DNA from: Bacillota bacterium
GTDB lineage: Bacteria; Bacillota; Clostridia; Oscillospirales; Oscillospiraceae
DNA: 45,828 nt
Direction: 5' to 3'
Assembly: GCA_028719885.1 (NCBI GenBank)
Contig: JAQYLT010000016.1
Span: forward strand, 1 to 45,828
Below the pieces are notes generated by a model, which worked only from the letters and a program-made list of their open reading frames with translations, was not told where the DNA came from and did no database searches. Positions 1-9,907 of this stretch are shown piece after piece (position 1 is the stretch's first letter; every line of letters starts with the position of its first letter). The position numbers were made by a program, and so were the translations under genes.

Positions 1-69
<69 letters not shown>

Positions 70-269
70 TGGTATCTTAAACTCTTTCGAGCCTAAAATC
101 AATTTTTTGAATAATCTGCTTCTAGCATTAATTACTCAAGAATTTTCGTTGGCTTATTTTCGCTTACGCTTAAACAATCCATTTATTGTCCAAGGTGTCT
201 AGTTTGTCTTTTCGTTATTCAATTTACAAGGTACAGAGCTGTTCTCGCCTCGCGGCTGGGAACTCGTTT

Positions 270-298
270 AGTCTATCACAGCGGCTTCCTTTTGTCAA
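270..298 (-). promoter_or_regulatory. rRNA operon promoter, proximal
   Basis: On the minus strand a perfect -35 TTGACA (293-298) is followed after exactly 17 bases by TAGACT (270-275). It directs transcription toward the 16S gene through a leader of roughly 190 bases. The leader (70-265) is AT-rich and holds no gene. Confidence 0.8.
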
Positions 299-383
299 GA
301 GCTTTTTTACTCTTTTTCGACTTTTTCTGCCGCCACGCTCCCCTCCCGCGCCCCACAGAGCCCGTTCATCGGAAAGCCTACGT

Positions 384-412
384 ATATTACCACGCCATAT
401 CCCGTTTGTCAA
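384..412 (-). promoter_or_regulatory. rRNA operon promoter, distal
   Basis: On the minus strand TTGACA (407-412), a 17-base spacer and TAATAT (384-389) form a near-consensus vegetative promoter 114 bases upstream of the proximal one. Tandem strong promoters are usual for rRNA operons. Confidence 0.8.
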
Positions 413-521
413 GCACTTTTTACAATTTCCCTCTATCTTTTTTGGTGACTTTTACCCGTGCACATCTGTCCGCTCTTGGCAGAATATTCCAGAAAACCCA
501 CGGCGCATCCACGGATTTCCT

Positions 522-550
522 TTGACATTATCTTTATTTAATTGTATAAT
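522..550 (+). promoter_or_regulatory. promoter of trmB-mnmG
   Basis: TTGACA (522-527), a 17-base spacer and TATAAT (545-550) form a perfect consensus vegetative promoter. It lies 35 bases before the trmB start and diverges from the rRNA promoters. Confidence 0.92.
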
Positions 551-585
551 AGAGGGTTGTATCATTCTGTTTGGAGGAATCGCGT

Positions 586-1281
586 ATGAGAATGAGAAAA
601 ATGCGGAATCTGGAGCCACGGATGGAGCGCTGTGCGGCCTACCGGATTGCCGACCCCGCCTCCATGAAAGGCAACTGGCGCTCTTTAAAGCCGGACTGCA
701 CCGCCCTTTGGGTGGAGGTTGGCTGCGGCAAGGGCAAGTTCACTGCGGAGACTGCCCAGGCCAATCCGGATGTGCTGCTGATTGCCGTAGAGCGCTGCCG
801 GGAGGCAGTGGTGGTGGCCATGGAGAAGGCAAGGGACATGGGTCTGACCAACGTATATTATATTGACATGGATGTGGCCATGATGGAGGATTTCTTTGCT
901 GCCGGAGAGATTGACCGTCTCTTCATCAATTTCCCCGACCCCTGGCCCCGGAAAAAGAACGCCAAGCGCCGCCTGACCCATCGGAGCTTCCTGGACAAAT
1001 ACTGCCGGGTGGTTCGGGAGGGCGGAGAGTTTCACTTCAAAACCGACAACGCTCCCCTGTTTGCTTTCAGCCTGGAGGAATTTGCCGCCTGTGGCCTGGA
1101 AGTGAAGAATGTGACCCGAAACCTCCACGCCAATGGGATCGTGGGCATCATGACCGGGTATGAAGAGAAGTTTCACGCCCTGGGCACCCCCATCAACCGG
1201 TGCGAGATAGTCTGCAAGCCTTTCCAGCTGCCTCCCGAGGAAAAGAAATCCAAGGAGCAGACCCCGGAGGAAGAACAATGA
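586..1281 (+). CDS. trmB: tRNA (guanine-N7-)-methyltransferase TrmB
   Basis: The 231-residue protein fits the TrmB family, which transfers a methyl group from SAM to N7 of G46 in the variable loop of tRNAs. Seen in the sequence: the SAM-binding segment [11 protein letters not shown] near residue 45, and the diagnostic [17 protein letters not shown] block followed by a conserved HRSFLD. The ATG at 586 is preferred because GGAGG (573-577) precedes it at good spacing; a TTG at 571 would overlap that site. The stop overlaps the mnmG start (ATGA at 1278), so the two tRNA-modification genes are probably translationally coupled. Family length and motifs are intact. Confidence 0.94.
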   Translation: MRMRKMRNLEPRMERCAAYRIADPASMKGNWRSLKPDCTALWVEVGCGKGKFTAETAQANPDVLLIAVERCREAVVVAMEKARDMGLTNVYYIDMDVAMMEDFFAAGEIDRLFINFPDPWPRKKNAKRRLTHRSFLDKYCRVVREGGEFHFKTDNAPLFAFSLEEFAACGLEVKNVTRNLHANGIVGIMTGYEEKFHALGTPINRCEIVCKPFQLPPEEKKSKEQTPEEEQ

Positions 1282-3143
1282 CCTATTTTGCCGGAAGCTG
1301 CGATGTGGCCGTGGTGGGCGCGGGCCATGCCGGCATTGAGGCGGCGCTGGCTGCCGCCCGGATGGGGCTGCACACCATTCTGTTTACCATCAATTTGGAC
1401 GCAGTTGGCAACATGCCCTGCAATCCCGCCATCGGCGGCACCGGAAAGGGTCATCTGGTCCGGGAGCTGGATGCCCTGGGGGGAGAGATGGGACTGGCTG
1501 CCGACGCCAGCTGCATCCAATACCGGATGCTGAACCGGGGCAAGGGTCCCGCTGTTCACTCCCTGCGGGCCCAGGCCGACCGGGTTCGCTACCGGACTTA
1601 CATGAAGCATACCCTGGAATTGCAGAATAATCTGGAGCTGAAGCAGGCCCAGATCACCGAAGTACTCACCGAAAATGGGGCGGTTTCCGGGGTTCGGACC
1701 CAGCTGGGGGCGGAGTACGCCGCCAAGGCGGTGATCATTGCCACCGGCACCTACCTGGACAGCACCGTCATCACCGGGGAAAGCGTGATTCCCTCCGGCC
1801 CCGACGGGATGCACCCCAGCGTGGGACTGGCGGACAGCCTGCGAAAGCTGGGGCTGAATCTGCGCCGCTTCAAAACCGGCACGCCGCCCCGAGTGAACCG
1901 GAGAAGCATTGATTTTTCCAAAATGGAATTGCAGCCCGGGGACGAGACCGTGGAGCCCTTTTCTTTCCGGACGGAGCACAAGGTGAACAACTCCGCCGTG
2001 TGTTATTTGACCTACACCAACGAGGAAACCCACAAAATCATCCGGGAGAATCTGCACCGCAGTCCCATCTACGACGGCACCATCTCCGGCGTGGGCCCCC
2101 GGTACTGCCCCAGCATTGAGACGAAAATCGTCCGCTTTGCGGACAAGTCCCGGCATCAGTTATTCATTGAGCCCTGCGGGCTGGACACCGAGGAGATGTA
2201 CATTCAGGGCTTTTCCTCCAGTCTACCGGAGGATGTGCAGCTAAGGATGCTGCGGACCGTCCCCGGGCTGGAGCACGCCGAAATGATGCGTCCGGCCTAC
2301 GCCATTGAATACGAATGCGTGGACCCCACCCAGCTGCTGCCCACCCTGGAAACCAAGCTTGTTTCCGGCCTCTACGGCGCGGGGCAGTTCAACGGCACCT
2401 CCGGCTATGAGGAGGCGGCAGTGCAGGGTCTGGTGGCCGGAGTAAACGCGGCGCTGAAAATTCAAGGGAAGCCGCCCATGATTCTCACCCGGGACACCAG
2501 CTACATCGGCACCCTGATTGACGACCTGGTGACCAAGGGCACGGAAGAACCCTACCGGATCATGACCAGCCGCAGCGAATACCGGCTGCTCCACCGGCAG
2601 GACAACGCCGACCAGCGTCTGACGAAAATCGGCGCCGCCATCGGTCTGGTGAGTCAGGAGCGTCTGCAGCAGGTGGAGGAAAAATACGAGGCGGTCCGCC
2701 GGGAACGGAATCGACTCGAAGCCAACGGCATTCCGGCCAGTGAAGAACTCAACGCCATGCTGGAAGCGAAAGGCAGCGCCCCGGTGACCGGCTCCGCCCG
2801 GCTGGCGGATTTGCTCCGGCGGCCGGAGATCGGCTATCAGGACATTGCCCCCTTTGATGCAGATCGGCCCAGTCTCCCCCAAAGCGTCACCGACGAGGTG
2901 GAGATTCAGATCAAGTACGCCGGGTACCTGCTGCGGCAGGAAAAGCAGGTGGAGGAATTTAAAAAGGAAGAGGCCAGGCTGCTGCCCGCCGATCTGGACT
3001 ACGATGCCATTGGCGGCCTCCGGCTGGAAGCGAGGCAGAAGCTCAGCCAGATTCGCCCCCTGTCCATCGGTCAGGCGGGGCGGATTTCCGGCGTGAGCCC
3101 GGCGGATATCGCGGTGCTGCTGATTTATTTGGAGCAGCGGTAG
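1278..3143 (+). CDS. mnmG: tRNA uridine 5-carboxymethylaminomethyl modification enzyme MnmG (GidA)
   Basis: The 621-residue FAD protein works with MnmE to install carboxymethylaminomethyl or aminomethyl groups on wobble U34 of tRNAs. The N-terminal dinucleotide fold [18 protein letters not shown] is clear, as are the family signatures [26 protein letters not shown] (here ELDALGG), [18 protein letters not shown] and the C-terminal helical MnmE-binding region ending LLIYLEQR. The start is the ATG at 1278 behind GGAGG (1266-1270), overlapping the trmB stop. In many Firmicutes mnmG sits with mnmE and rsmG near oriC; here its partner is trmB, and neither mnmE nor rsmG is in the window. Confidence 0.96.
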   Translation: MTYFAGSCDVAVVGAGHAGIEAALAAARMGLHTILFTINLDAVGNMPCNPAIGGTGKGHLVRELDALGGEMGLAADASCIQYRMLNRGKGPAVHSLRAQADRVRYRTYMKHTLELQNNLELKQAQITEVLTENGAVSGVRTQLGAEYAAKAVIIATGTYLDSTVITGESVIPSGPDGMHPSVGLADSLRKLGLNLRRFKTGTPPRVNRRSIDFSKMELQPGDETVEPFSFRTEHKVNNSAVCYLTYTNEETHKIIRENLHRSPIYDGTISGVGPRYCPSIETKIVRFADKSRHQLFIEPCGLDTEEMYIQGFSSSLPEDVQLRMLRTVPGLEHAEMMRPAYAIEYECVDPTQLLPTLETKLVSGLYGAGQFNGTSGYEEAAVQGLVAGVNAALKIQGKPPMILTRDTSYIGTLIDDLVTKGTEEPYRIMTSRSEYRLLHRQDNADQRLTKIGAAIGLVSQERLQQVEEKYEAVRRERNRLEANGIPASEELNAMLEAKGSAPVTGSARLADLLRRPEIGYQDIAPFDADRPSLPQSVTDEVEIQIKYAGYLLRQEKQVEEFKKEEARLLPADLDYDAIGGLRLEARQKLSQIRPLSIGQAGRISGVSPADIAVLLIYLEQR

Positions 3144-3156
3144 GAATTTTACCGGC

Positions 3157-3169
3157 AAATTGGAATTTG
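3157..3169. repeat. solitary copy of the island terminal repeat
   Basis: AAATTGGAATTTG, identical to the ends of the large repeat islands, lies alone in the 90-base gap between mnmG and the peptidase gene. No tagged hairpin or matching opposite end is nearby, so it may be a remnant or a solo end. Confidence 0.6.
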
Positions 3170-3233
3170 GGGTGCACCAGGGAAATGCTTCCGGAACACA
3201 TTTGTTTTTTATCGCATACCTTATTGGGAGGCG

Positions 3234-4172
3234 ATGAAATTGGCAATTGTGAAAACGGATGTACCCACGACATCAAAAATTTGCAGCGATACCATCGATC
3301 AACTGGTGGCTGCCTACCCATCCTGCCGCAGCCAGGTTCTAACCCAAACCGCCTTCGGCAGGCCGGTGAAAACCCTGGTGGTGGGCAGTGGGGAGCGGAA
3401 CGTGCTGTTCACCGCCGCTCACCATGCAAACGAATGGATCACCACTCCCCTGCTGCTGAAATTCGGAGAAGAGCTGGCCCAGGCCATTGAAACCGGCGGC
3501 AAAATCTGGGGGGTGGAGGGAAGAACCATCGGCAATCTGGTGACCGTCCACATGGTGCCCATGGTGGACCCGGACGGGGTGGACCTGGTGACGGGCGCCA
3601 TCCAGCCTGGGTCGGAGGAATACGCGATCGCAGGGAATCTGGCATCGTACTATCCCCAGATTCCCTTTCCTGACGGCTGGAAGGCCAATCTCATGGGGGT
3701 GGATCTGAATTTGCAGTACCCCGCCGGTTGGCTCACCGCGAGAGAAATCAAATTTGCTGCCGGATACGACCGGCCCGGTCCCCGGGACTATGTGGGCCGG
3801 GCGCCCCTGAATCAGCGGGAGAGCCGGGCGCTGGCGGAGTACACCCGTCAGGTGCGGCCCCGGCTGGTGCTGGCCTACCACACCCAGGGGAAGGTAATCT
3901 ACTGGCAGTTCCGGGATTATCGGATTCCCGGTGCCCGGGAGCTGGCCCAGGAATTTGCCCGGGTCAGCGGCTACCAGATGGAGGACACCCCCTATGAATC
4001 CAGCTTTGCCGGATACAAGGACTGGTTCATCCAGGATTTCCGCCGGCCCGGATTCACCATTGAGGCGGGCAGCGGCGAGAATCCCCTGCCCATTGAGCAG
4101 TTCAACACCATCTATCGGGATAACCTGGGGATTCTGGTCACCGCCGCTCTGGGGCTGCCCGGCGGCGCATAA
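3234..4172 (+). CDS. M14 family zinc carboxypeptidase / gamma-D-glutamyl-diamino acid endopeptidase-like
   Basis: The 312-residue protein belongs to the M14 metallopeptidases. The zinc-binding HxxE is in HHANEW (residues 63-68). Further family features are GVDLNLQYPAGW, the later AYHTQGKVIYW carrying the third zinc histidine, and FTIEAGSGENPLP carrying the catalytic glutamate. This subgroup (YqgT/MpaA/ENP1-like) usually cuts gamma-D-glutamyl-diaminopimelate bonds in cell-wall peptides. No signal peptide, LysM or membrane segment is visible, so a cytoplasmic role in muropeptide recycling is inferred. The start is the ATG after GGGAGG (3226-3231). The following HAD gene begins 26 bases downstream, suggesting co-transcription. 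Confidence 0.85.
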   Translation: MKLAIVKTDVPTTSKICSDTIDQLVAAYPSCRSQVLTQTAFGRPVKTLVVGSGERNVLFTAAHHANEWITTPLLLKFGEELAQAIETGGKIWGVEGRTIGNLVTVHMVPMVDPDGVDLVTGAIQPGSEEYAIAGNLASYYPQIPFPDGWKANLMGVDLNLQYPAGWLTAREIKFAAGYDRPGPRDYVGRAPLNQRESRALAEYTRQVRPRLVLAYHTQGKVIYWQFRDYRIPGARELAQEFARVSGYQMEDTPYESSFAGYKDWFIQDFRRPGFTIEAGSGENPLPIEQFNTIYRDNLGILVTAALGLPGGA

Positions 4173-4198
4173 GCAATTGATTTACAAGAGGAGAAACA

Positions 4199-4984
4199 AT
4201 GGTCATCTTTTTCGACATCGACGGAACCATCGTCGATGATAAAACCCATGAAATTCCCGGCTCCGCCATCCGTTCCGTGGAAAAGCTGGTGGAAAACGGG
4301 CACATTCCCATCGTCAACACCGGCCGGGCCTATTTTCAGGTAGGCCATCGGGTGACCCGGATGGCCTTCCGGGGCTTTGCCTGCGGCTGCGGCATGGAGG
4401 TGCTGCTGGACGGGAAATGGCTGGTGCGGGTAAAGCCCCCGGCCCAGCTGCGGCGCAAGAGCGTGGAGATTTCCCGGAAATACGGGATGTGCTCGTTCTA
4501 CGAAACCCAGGACGGTGGAATTCTGCTGGACGGAGCCCACTCCGTTCATCCCATCATGTCCCGGGAGGTGGAGCGGCTTCGGGAGGCGGGCTTTCCCATC
4601 CATGAGCTGATGCCGGGACAGGAGCCGGACTTTTTGAAATTCGTCACCTTTCAGGGACCGGAGGGGGATGTGTCCGGCTTCAAAAAGGAGCTGGAGGCGG
4701 ACTACACCATCATCGACCGGGAGAACGCCATGTATGAGCTGGTGCTGAAAGGCTATTCCAAGGCGGCGGGCATGGAGCGGATTCTGAAGCAGCTGAACCT
4801 GGGCCCGGAGAACACCCTGGCCATCGGCGACAGCACCAACGATCTGCCCATGTTCCGTCTGGCAAAGCACACCGTCTGCATGGGCGGCGGCATGGACCAG
4901 GTGAAGCAGATGTGCGAATACGTCACCGCCACGGTGATGGACGACGGCATCGAAAAAGCATTGAAGCATTATGGTTTGATTTGA
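4199..4984 (+). CDS. Cof-type HAD-IIB family phosphatase
   Basis: The 261-residue protein opens with the HAD nucleophile motif FFDIDGTIVDD (Asp6, Asp8) and ends with the motif IV magnesium site GDSTNDLPMF. Between them lies a Cof-type (IIB) cap. Such enzymes dephosphorylate sugar phosphates, nucleotides or cofactors; the substrate cannot be read from the sequence. Motif II is probably IVNTGR near residue 38 and motif III the lysine in GYSKAAGMERIL. A GAGGAG Shine-Dalgarno precedes the ATG. It is the last gene of the rightward group and converges on phoR; repeat island 1 and a bidirectional terminator separate them. Confidence 0.88.
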   Translation: MVIFFDIDGTIVDDKTHEIPGSAIRSVEKLVENGHIPIVNTGRAYFQVGHRVTRMAFRGFACGCGMEVLLDGKWLVRVKPPAQLRRKSVEISRKYGMCSFYETQDGGILLDGAHSVHPIMSREVERLREAGFPIHELMPGQEPDFLKFVTFQGPEGDVSGFKKELEADYTIIDRENAMYELVLKGYSKAAGMERILKQLNLGPENTLAIGDSTNDLPMFRLAKHTVCMGGGMDQVKQMCEYVTATVMDDGIEKALKHYGLI

Positions 4985-5005
4985 CCATGTTGAGATGGGG
5001 CAGAT

Positions 5006-5202
5006 AAATTGGTGTTTGCAGAGATATTTCGTAGGGAACGGATTTATCCGTTCCGCCCGGTAATGTTTTTATGGGGTGCACAATGAATGGAAAAATGTTG
5101 AAAAAAGGAACCCGTTACCATCCAACGAACCATTGATGTTGACTGACGTTTCGGAACGGATAAATCCGTTCCCTACGGATACATACTGACAAATTCCAAT
5201 TT
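5006..5202. repeat. repeat island 1 (two-hairpin, L-R)
   Basis: The island is bounded by AAATTGGTGTTTG (5006) and CAAATTCCAATTT (5190). It holds a left-tagged hairpin at 5030-5054 (tag CGTAG, stem GGAACGGATTTATCCGTTCC) and a right-tagged one at 5153-5177. The left part is nearly identical to the left part of island 8 (36408), including the spacer between hairpins. It fills the gap between the HAD gene and the phoR terminator. Confidence 0.9.
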
Positions 5203-5227
5203 TCTGATTTTTTATTGCTGCATTACA

Positions 5228-5268
5228 AAAAATTTGACCCGCAGGACGGAATCGTTCTGCGGGTCATT
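5228..5268. terminator. bidirectional terminator between HAD gene and phoR
   Basis: TGACCCGCAG (5235-5244) pairs with CTGCGGGTCA (5257-5266). On the minus strand the stem is followed by AATTTTTTG, ending the pst-pho operon just past the phoR stop. On the plus strand it is followed by a T-rich stretch, so it may also stop the converging HAD transcript. Confidence 0.9.
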
Positions 5269-5271
5269 TGT

Positions 5272-6927
5272 TTATTTTGGGAAAGAAACCTGAATGGTGG
5301 TACCCTGGCCCAGGCGGCTTTCCAGCTGGATTTGGGCGCCCATCACCAGGGCGGCGTGCTTCACAATGGAAAGCCCCAGGCCGGTGCCGCCGACCTCCTT
5401 GGAGCGGCTTTTATCCACCCGGTAGAACCGCTCGAAAATCCGGTCCTGCTCCTCCTCCGGGATGCCGATGCCGGTGTCCTTTACGGTGAGCAGGACACCC
5501 TCATTCTCCCCGGAAACGGTGACGGAAACCGAACCGCCGGGCTGGTTATACTTGATGGCATTGTCGCAAAGGTTATAGACAATGCCCCTTGCCAGCTCCG
5601 GGACGCCGGTGATTTCGGCGGCGGTGCCCTCCAGGGTCAGCTGCACCTGCTTGTCGGCAGCCACCGTTTGCAGATCACGGACCACCTCCCGGGCGGTATC
5701 GTACAAATCCATCTGCCTCGGCTCATAGCCGCCGCCCTCGTCCAGCCGGGACAGGTTGATGATGTCCTCCACCAGACGGATAAGCCGCTGGGTTTCGTCA
5801 TAAATGCGCTTGGCAAAGGGCTGCACATCCTCGGGCTTGGCCAAGCCGCACTGGATGAGCTCCGAATAGCCGGAGATGGACTGCAAGGGCGTTTTCAGCT
5901 CATGGGACACATTGGCAGTGAATTCTCTCCGGCGCTGCTCCGCCTGCTCTGCCTGGGTGATGTCGAAGAGCACCACCGCCACCCCAGAAAGCTCCTGCTC
6001 CTTGCCCACGGCAGCGGCGTGGACCTGAATGGTCCGGCCGTGGATGGTGGTTTTTTTCGTAACATTCACCCCGGCCAGGGCCTGATTCACCGCCTCCTGG
6101 AGCTCCATGTTCCGGTTCAGGGACAGCAGGCTCAGCCCCGCCACATTTCTGTTTCTCACATCCATCAGCCGCAGGGCCGCCTGGTTGGCGGTAATCACCC
6201 GGCAGTCCCGATCCAGCAGGAGCATGCCCTCCTCCAGATGGCTGACAATGGCATCCAGCTCGTTCTGTTTCTGGGCCAGGGTGGCCTGCTGATTTTTCAG
6301 GCTCTGCTGCTGGCTGTAGATCCGGCGAAGCAGGGGGGAGAGCTCGTCATAGCCCTCGTTTTCCAGGGGTTCATCCAGATTCAGCCGGTTCATAGGCTCC
6401 ACAATGCGCTTGGAAAGGCGGCTGGCCAGCAGGAAGGAAAGCACCAGCGCCACCGCAATCACAATCAAAATGGGCTGGAGCATGCCCAACAGCAGCACAA
6501 AAATGGTATTGTGGGAGACAGAAAGCCGCAGCACCGTGCCGTCGCTGAGCCGCTGGGCACAGTAGAGATACTGCTTCATCAACGTGGAAGAATACCGGGC
6601 GCTCTGGCCCACACCGTCGGAGAGGGCCTGGCGGATCTCCTCCCGCTGCAGATGGTTCTCCATGGTGTCGGAGTCGGAAACGCTGTCGTAGAGCACATCG
6701 CCATTGCCCGCGATCCAGGTGATGCGGAGATTCTCCACATCCAGTCCGTCGAAGTAGGCCATGCCCTGCTGCTCCACGCCCTGCACCGCCAGAGCGGTCT
6801 GGGCCAGGAGCTGCTTTTGCTGCACCGAGGAAAAATAATTATAAAGCACGCCCATAATCAGCAGCATGGTCACCACAAAGACGGACAATGCCGCCGCACA
6901 GACGGCTTTGAAAATTCGATTTGTCAT
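5272..6927 (-). CDS. phoR: phosphate-regulon sensor histidine kinase PhoR
   Basis: The 551-residue kinase has TM1 (about residues 7-29), an extracytoplasmic sensor part, TM2 (about 158-180), a HAMP-like linker, a PAS domain, HisKA and HATPase. Seen: the phospho-acceptor H-box in NVSHELKTPLQSISGYSELI, the N-box DNAIKYNQPGG, and the G-boxes DTGIGIPEEEQDRIFERFYR and GGTGLGLSIVKH. Such kinases phosphorylate PhoP/PhoB when phosphate is scarce. Its ATG follows GGAGG contained in the 3' end of the regulator gene, three bases past that gene's stop, so translation is coupled. It is the last gene of the pst-pho operon and is followed by a strong terminator. Confidence 0.93.
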   Translation of the reverse strand: MTNRIFKAVCAAALSVFVVTMLLIMGVLYNYFSSVQQKQLLAQTALAVQGVEQQGMAYFDGLDVENLRITWIAGNGDVLYDSVSDSDTMENHLQREEIRQALSDGVGQSARYSSTLMKQYLYCAQRLSDGTVLRLSVSHNTIFVLLLGMLQPILIVIAVALVLSFLLASRLSKRIVEPMNRLNLDEPLENEGYDELSPLLRRIYSQQQSLKNQQATLAQKQNELDAIVSHLEEGMLLLDRDCRVITANQAALRLMDVRNRNVAGLSLLSLNRNMELQEAVNQALAGVNVTKKTTIHGRTIQVHAAAVGKEQELSGVAVVLFDITQAEQAEQRRREFTANVSHELKTPLQSISGYSELIQCGLAKPEDVQPFAKRIYDETQRLIRLVEDIINLSRLDEGGGYEPRQMDLYDTAREVVRDLQTVAADKQVQLTLEGTAAEITGVPELARGIVYNLCDNAIKYNQPGGSVSVTVSGENEGVLLTVKDTGIGIPEEEQDRIFERFYRVDKSRSKEVGGTGLGLSIVKHAALVMGAQIQLESRLGQGTTIQVSFPK

Positions 6928-6930
6928 GGC

Positions 6931-7599
6931 TCAACCCTCCAAGCGGTAGCCCACGCCCCGCACGGTTTTGATGGCCTCCCCCGCCGCGCCCAGCTTGGTC
7001 CGCAGGGTGGCAATGTGTACGTCCACGGTTCTGGTCTCTCCCTGAAACTCGCTCTCCCAGATGGAGGAGAGCAGGTTCTCCCGGGTAAAGGCCACGCCGG
7101 GATTTTTCAGAAACAGCCGAAGCAGCTCATATTCCTTCACCGTCAGCTCCACGTTCTTCCCGTCCACGCTGACCCGGTGGGAGGCTTCGTTCAGCCGGAT
7201 GGTTTTGCAGCTCAGCTCCGGGGCAGCCCCGTTGGGCTTCACCCGGCGGAGCACCGCCTTCACCCGGGACACCATCTCCATCATGCCAAAGGGCTTTGAA
7301 AGATAGTCGTCGGCACCCAGGTCCAGGCCGATGACCTTATCGAATTCCGTCCCCTTGGCCGTGGCCATGATCACGGGGATCTCCCCGGTGGCCGGGTTGC
7401 CCCGAAGCTTTTTCAGGATGGAAATGCCGTCCTCATCCGGCAGCATGATGTCCAGCAGAATCAGCTCCGGCTTCTCCTGCTTCAGCGCCTGCCAAAGTCC
7501 GGCGGCGTTGGGAAAGCCGAGAACGCCATAGCCCGAAGCCCCCAGGGCATAGACCATCAGCTCCCGGATGCTGTCGTCGTCTTCCACGCAATAGATCAT
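6931..7599 (-). CDS. phoP: phosphate-regulon response regulator PhoP/PhoB (OmpR family)
   Basis: The 222-residue regulator has a receiver domain with acidic residues DDDS near the N terminus, phospho-acceptor in LILLDIMLPDEDG and the conserved lysine in LSKPFG. The C-terminal OmpR-type winged helix (LTVKEYELLRLFLKNPG, then TVDVHIATLRTKLG) binds the promoter direct repeats. I start it at the ATG at 7599, where AGGGG precedes at good spacing; the in-frame extension to 7641 would run into phoU. It is the obvious candidate to bind the four Pho boxes at 11717, 13958, 14854 and 18512. The order phoU-phoP-phoR behind pst makes the system self-contained and autoregulated. Confidence 0.93.
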   Translation of the reverse strand: MIYCVEDDDSIRELMVYALGASGYGVLGFPNAAGLWQALKQEKPELILLDIMLPDEDGISILKKLRGNPATGEIPVIMATAKGTEFDKVIGLDLGADDYLSKPFGMMEMVSRVKAVLRRVKPNGAAPELSCKTIRLNEASHRVSVDGKNVELTVKEYELLRLFLKNPGVAFTRENLLSSIWESEFQGETRTVDVHIATLRTKLGAAGEAIKTVRGVGYRLEG

Positions 7600-7609
7600 G
7601 TTTATCCCC

Positions 7610-8293
7610 TCATTTTTCGCTTGTGTGTCCGCCCTCTTCAAAATAAGCGGTGTCGAATTCCAGATTGCCGGTGAGGGAGAACAGCACCCATTTGGCGATG
7701 TTCACCGCATGGTCGCCGATGCGCTCATAGTATTTGGCAATCATCAAAAGGTCCACCATCATCTCCCCGTTCACCTCCGGCCGCTTCAAAAGCTCGATCA
7801 GCCTGGCTTTCACCGTGTTGAACAGGGAATCCACAGTGTCATCATATTCTATCACGGCTTTGGCGATTTTTCCATCCTGTTTTACAAAAGCGTCAATGCT
7901 GTCCGTGACCATGGTGATCACTCCGGTGGCCATGTCCCGGATGGGCAGCCCCTGGGGGATGGAGGGGATATTGCCCAGGGCCACAATTTCGCAGATGTCC
8001 GCGGACTGGGTGCCGATGCGCTGGGCGTCGGTGACCATTTTCAGGGCCGAGGACACCGCCCGCAGGTCCCTGGCCACCGGCTGCTGGTGAAGCAGCAGCT
8101 TTAAGCAGATGGTTTCAATGTCCCGCTCCTTTTGGGTCACCCGGCTCAGCAGCTCCGGCAGCTCCCCGGCGAGGGCCAGGTCGCAGTTCAGCAGCGCGTG
8201 GGAGGATTTGGCAATGGCATTCTCGCAGAGCATGCCCATAGCAGTCATCTCCCGTTTCAAATCCTCCAACTGCATATCAAATCTGGATCGCAT
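7610..8293 (-). CDS. phoU: phosphate transport system regulator PhoU
   Basis: The 227-residue, all-helical protein begins [16 protein letters not shown] and contains the two repeated PhoU three-helix modules, each with the acidic metal-binding pattern (for example RIGTQSADICE and RIGDHAVNIAKW). PhoU damps Pho signalling by linking the PstB transporter state to PhoR. The start codon overlaps the pstB stop (TAATG), and the end lies ten bases before phoP, with the phoP Shine-Dalgarno in the gap. Full family length. Confidence 0.94.
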   Translation of the reverse strand: MRSRFDMQLEDLKREMTAMGMLCENAIAKSSHALLNCDLALAGELPELLSRVTQKERDIETICLKLLLHQQPVARDLRAVSSALKMVTDAQRIGTQSADICEIVALGNIPSIPQGLPIRDMATGVITMVTDSIDAFVKQDGKIAKAVIEYDDTVDSLFNTVKARLIELLKRPEVNGEMMVDLLMIAKYYERIGDHAVNIAKWVLFSLTGNLEFDTAYFEEGGHTSEK

Positions 8294-9048
8294 TATCCAA
8301 ACCTCCCCGTGATATAGTCTTCCGTCCGTTTGTCCCTGGGATTGGAGAACACCCGGTCCGTCTTGTCAAATTCCACCAGCTCCCCCAGGAGGAAGAAAGC
8401 ACAGTTGTCGGAAATCCGGGCCGCCTGCTGCATGTTGTGGGTGACCATGATCACCGTGTATTTTTCCTTGAGCTGGAGGGCCAAATCCTCGATTTTTCCC
8501 GTGGAGATGGGGTCCAGGGCGGAGGTGGATTCATCCATCAGCAGCACATCCGGCTCCACCGCCAGGGCCCTTGCAATGCACAGCCGCTGCTGCTGGCCGC
8601 CGGAGAGACCCAGGGCGGAGGACTTGAGCCGGTCCTTTACCTCGTCCCAGATGGCGGCATCCCGCAGGGAGCGCTCCACCAGCTCATCCAGCTTGGCCTT
8701 GCCCCGGATGCCGTGGGTGCGGGGCCCGTAGGCCACATTGTCGTAGATGCTCATGGGAAAGGGATTGGCCTTTTGAAACACCATGCCGATCCGCTTCCGC
8801 AGCCAGGTCACATCCACCCCCGCAGCGTAGATGTCCTGCTTCTGATAGAGCACCTGGCCCTGAATCTTCACCCCGGGCACCAGGTCCTGCATCCGGTTCA
8901 GGGTTTTCAGAAAGGTGGATTTGCCGCAGCCGGAGGGGCCGATGAGGGCGGTGATTTCATGGGCGGGAATGGAGGCATCGATCCCCCGCAGGGCCTGCTT
9001 TTCCCCGTACCACAGGTCCAGGCCATGTGTTTCAATAATTGGTTCCAT
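8293..9048 (-). CDS. pstB: phosphate ABC transporter ATP-binding protein PstB
   Basis: The 251-residue ATPase energises PstCA-mediated phosphate import. Seen: Walker [11 protein letters not shown]-loop [16 protein letters not shown], signature [16 protein letters not shown], Walker B LLMDE and switch histidine VTHNM. The residue after the Walker B glutamate is Ser (DESTSALDP) where most ABC ATPases have Pro. The ATG at 9048 is chosen over 9066 because AAGGAG (9056-9061) precedes it at seven bases. It overlaps phoU by one base and follows pstA closely. Confidence 0.96.
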   Translation of the reverse strand: MEPIIETHGLDLWYGEKQALRGIDASIPAHEITALIGPSGCGKSTFLKTLNRMQDLVPGVKIQGQVLYQKQDIYAAGVDVTWLRKRIGMVFQKANPFPMSIYDNVAYGPRTHGIRGKAKLDELVERSLRDAAIWDEVKDRLKSSALGLSGGQQQRLCIARALAVEPDVLLMDESTSALDPISTGKIEDLALQLKEKYTVIMVTHNMQQAARISDNCAFFLLGELVEFDKTDRVFSNPRDKRTEDYITGRFG

Positions 9049-9062
9049 TGATTTGCTCCTTA

Positions 9063-9905
9063 TCATCGTTTCAGCTTTTTTCCGGCGAAGCTGGCGGCGA
9101 AATTGATCACCAGGGTCAGCGCCATCAGAATCAAGGCGATGGCGAAGGCCACGTCGATCTTCCCCTGCTCGCTGGCGTAGACATACAGCGCCACCGTCAG
9201 GGTCGCGGAGGAGGTACGCAGGGACTTGAGGAAACCGTTCAGCTTCAGGCCGAAGCCAGCGGTGAACAGCAGCGCGGCGGACTCGCCGGTGATCCGTCCC
9301 ACCGCCAAGATGCAGCCGGTGACAATGCCGTCAATGGCGTTGGGCAGCACCACCGTGCGGATCATCCGCCACTTTCCGGCGCCCAAGGCCAGGGCCCCCT
9401 CCCGGTAGGACTGGGGCACGGTTTTCAGGCTCTCCTGGGTGGTTCGCAGAATGGTGGGCAGAATCATCAGCACCAGGGTCAGGCCGCCGGCCAGGATGCC
9501 CGCCCCCAGCCCCATGAGCTGCACGAAAATCAGCATGCCCACCAGGCCGAAAATGATGGAGGGGATGCCGGTGAGGGTCTCGGCGGCGAACTCGATGGCG
9601 GAGATCAGCCGCTTGTTTTCCGCATACTCCGTCAGGTAGATGGCCGCGCCCACCCCCAGGGGCAGGACGATGACCATGGCCACCAGAATGATGTAAACCG
9701 TGTTCAGAATGTTGGGCAGGATGCCGATGGTATTTCGGATATAACTGGTCTGGCTGGAAAGCAGCTCCCAGGTCAGATAGGGGGCACCCCGCCAGAAGAT
9801 GTAGCCGATCAAAAATACCAGCAGCGCCACAGTCAGGCCGGAGGCGGCGTATAGGGCAGCTTTCACACCGGTATTCCAGAGTTTTCTCTTTTTCTCAAAG
9901 CCCAT
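9063..9905 (-). CDS. pstA: phosphate ABC transporter permease PstA
   Basis: The 280-residue inner-membrane permease has six predicted TM segments and the binding-protein-dependent EAA loop around [27 protein letters not shown]. It pairs with PstC to form the phosphate channel. The ATG at 9905 lies eight bases after GGAG; a GTG at 9911 would overlap the pstC stop and sit too near that site. PstC, PstA and PstB follow one another with little or no gap. Confidence 0.94.
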   Translation of the reverse strand: MGFEKKRKLWNTGVKAALYAASGLTVALLVFLIGYIFWRGAPYLTWELLSSQTSYIRNTIGILPNILNTVYIILVAMVIVLPLGVGAAIYLTEYAENKRLISAIEFAAETLTGIPSIIFGLVGMLIFVQLMGLGAGILAGGLTLVLMILPTILRTTQESLKTVPQSYREGALALGAGKWRMIRTVVLPNAIDGIVTGCILAVGRITGESAALLFTAGFGLKLNGFLKSLRTSSATLTVALYVYASEQGKIDVAFAIALILMALTLVINFAASFAGKKLKR

Positions 9906-9907
9906 GA

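Noticed and set aside
186..866. Plus-strand frame overlapping the rRNA promoters and trmB
   Set aside because: It runs through promoter DNA and the trmB coding region in another frame, without a ribosome-binding site.
5215..7299. Long plus-strand open frame of about 694 codons opposite phoR and phoP
   Set aside because: It is antisense to two genes with complete motifs and overlaps the terminator; it is a result of the G+C-rich codon usage on the other strand.
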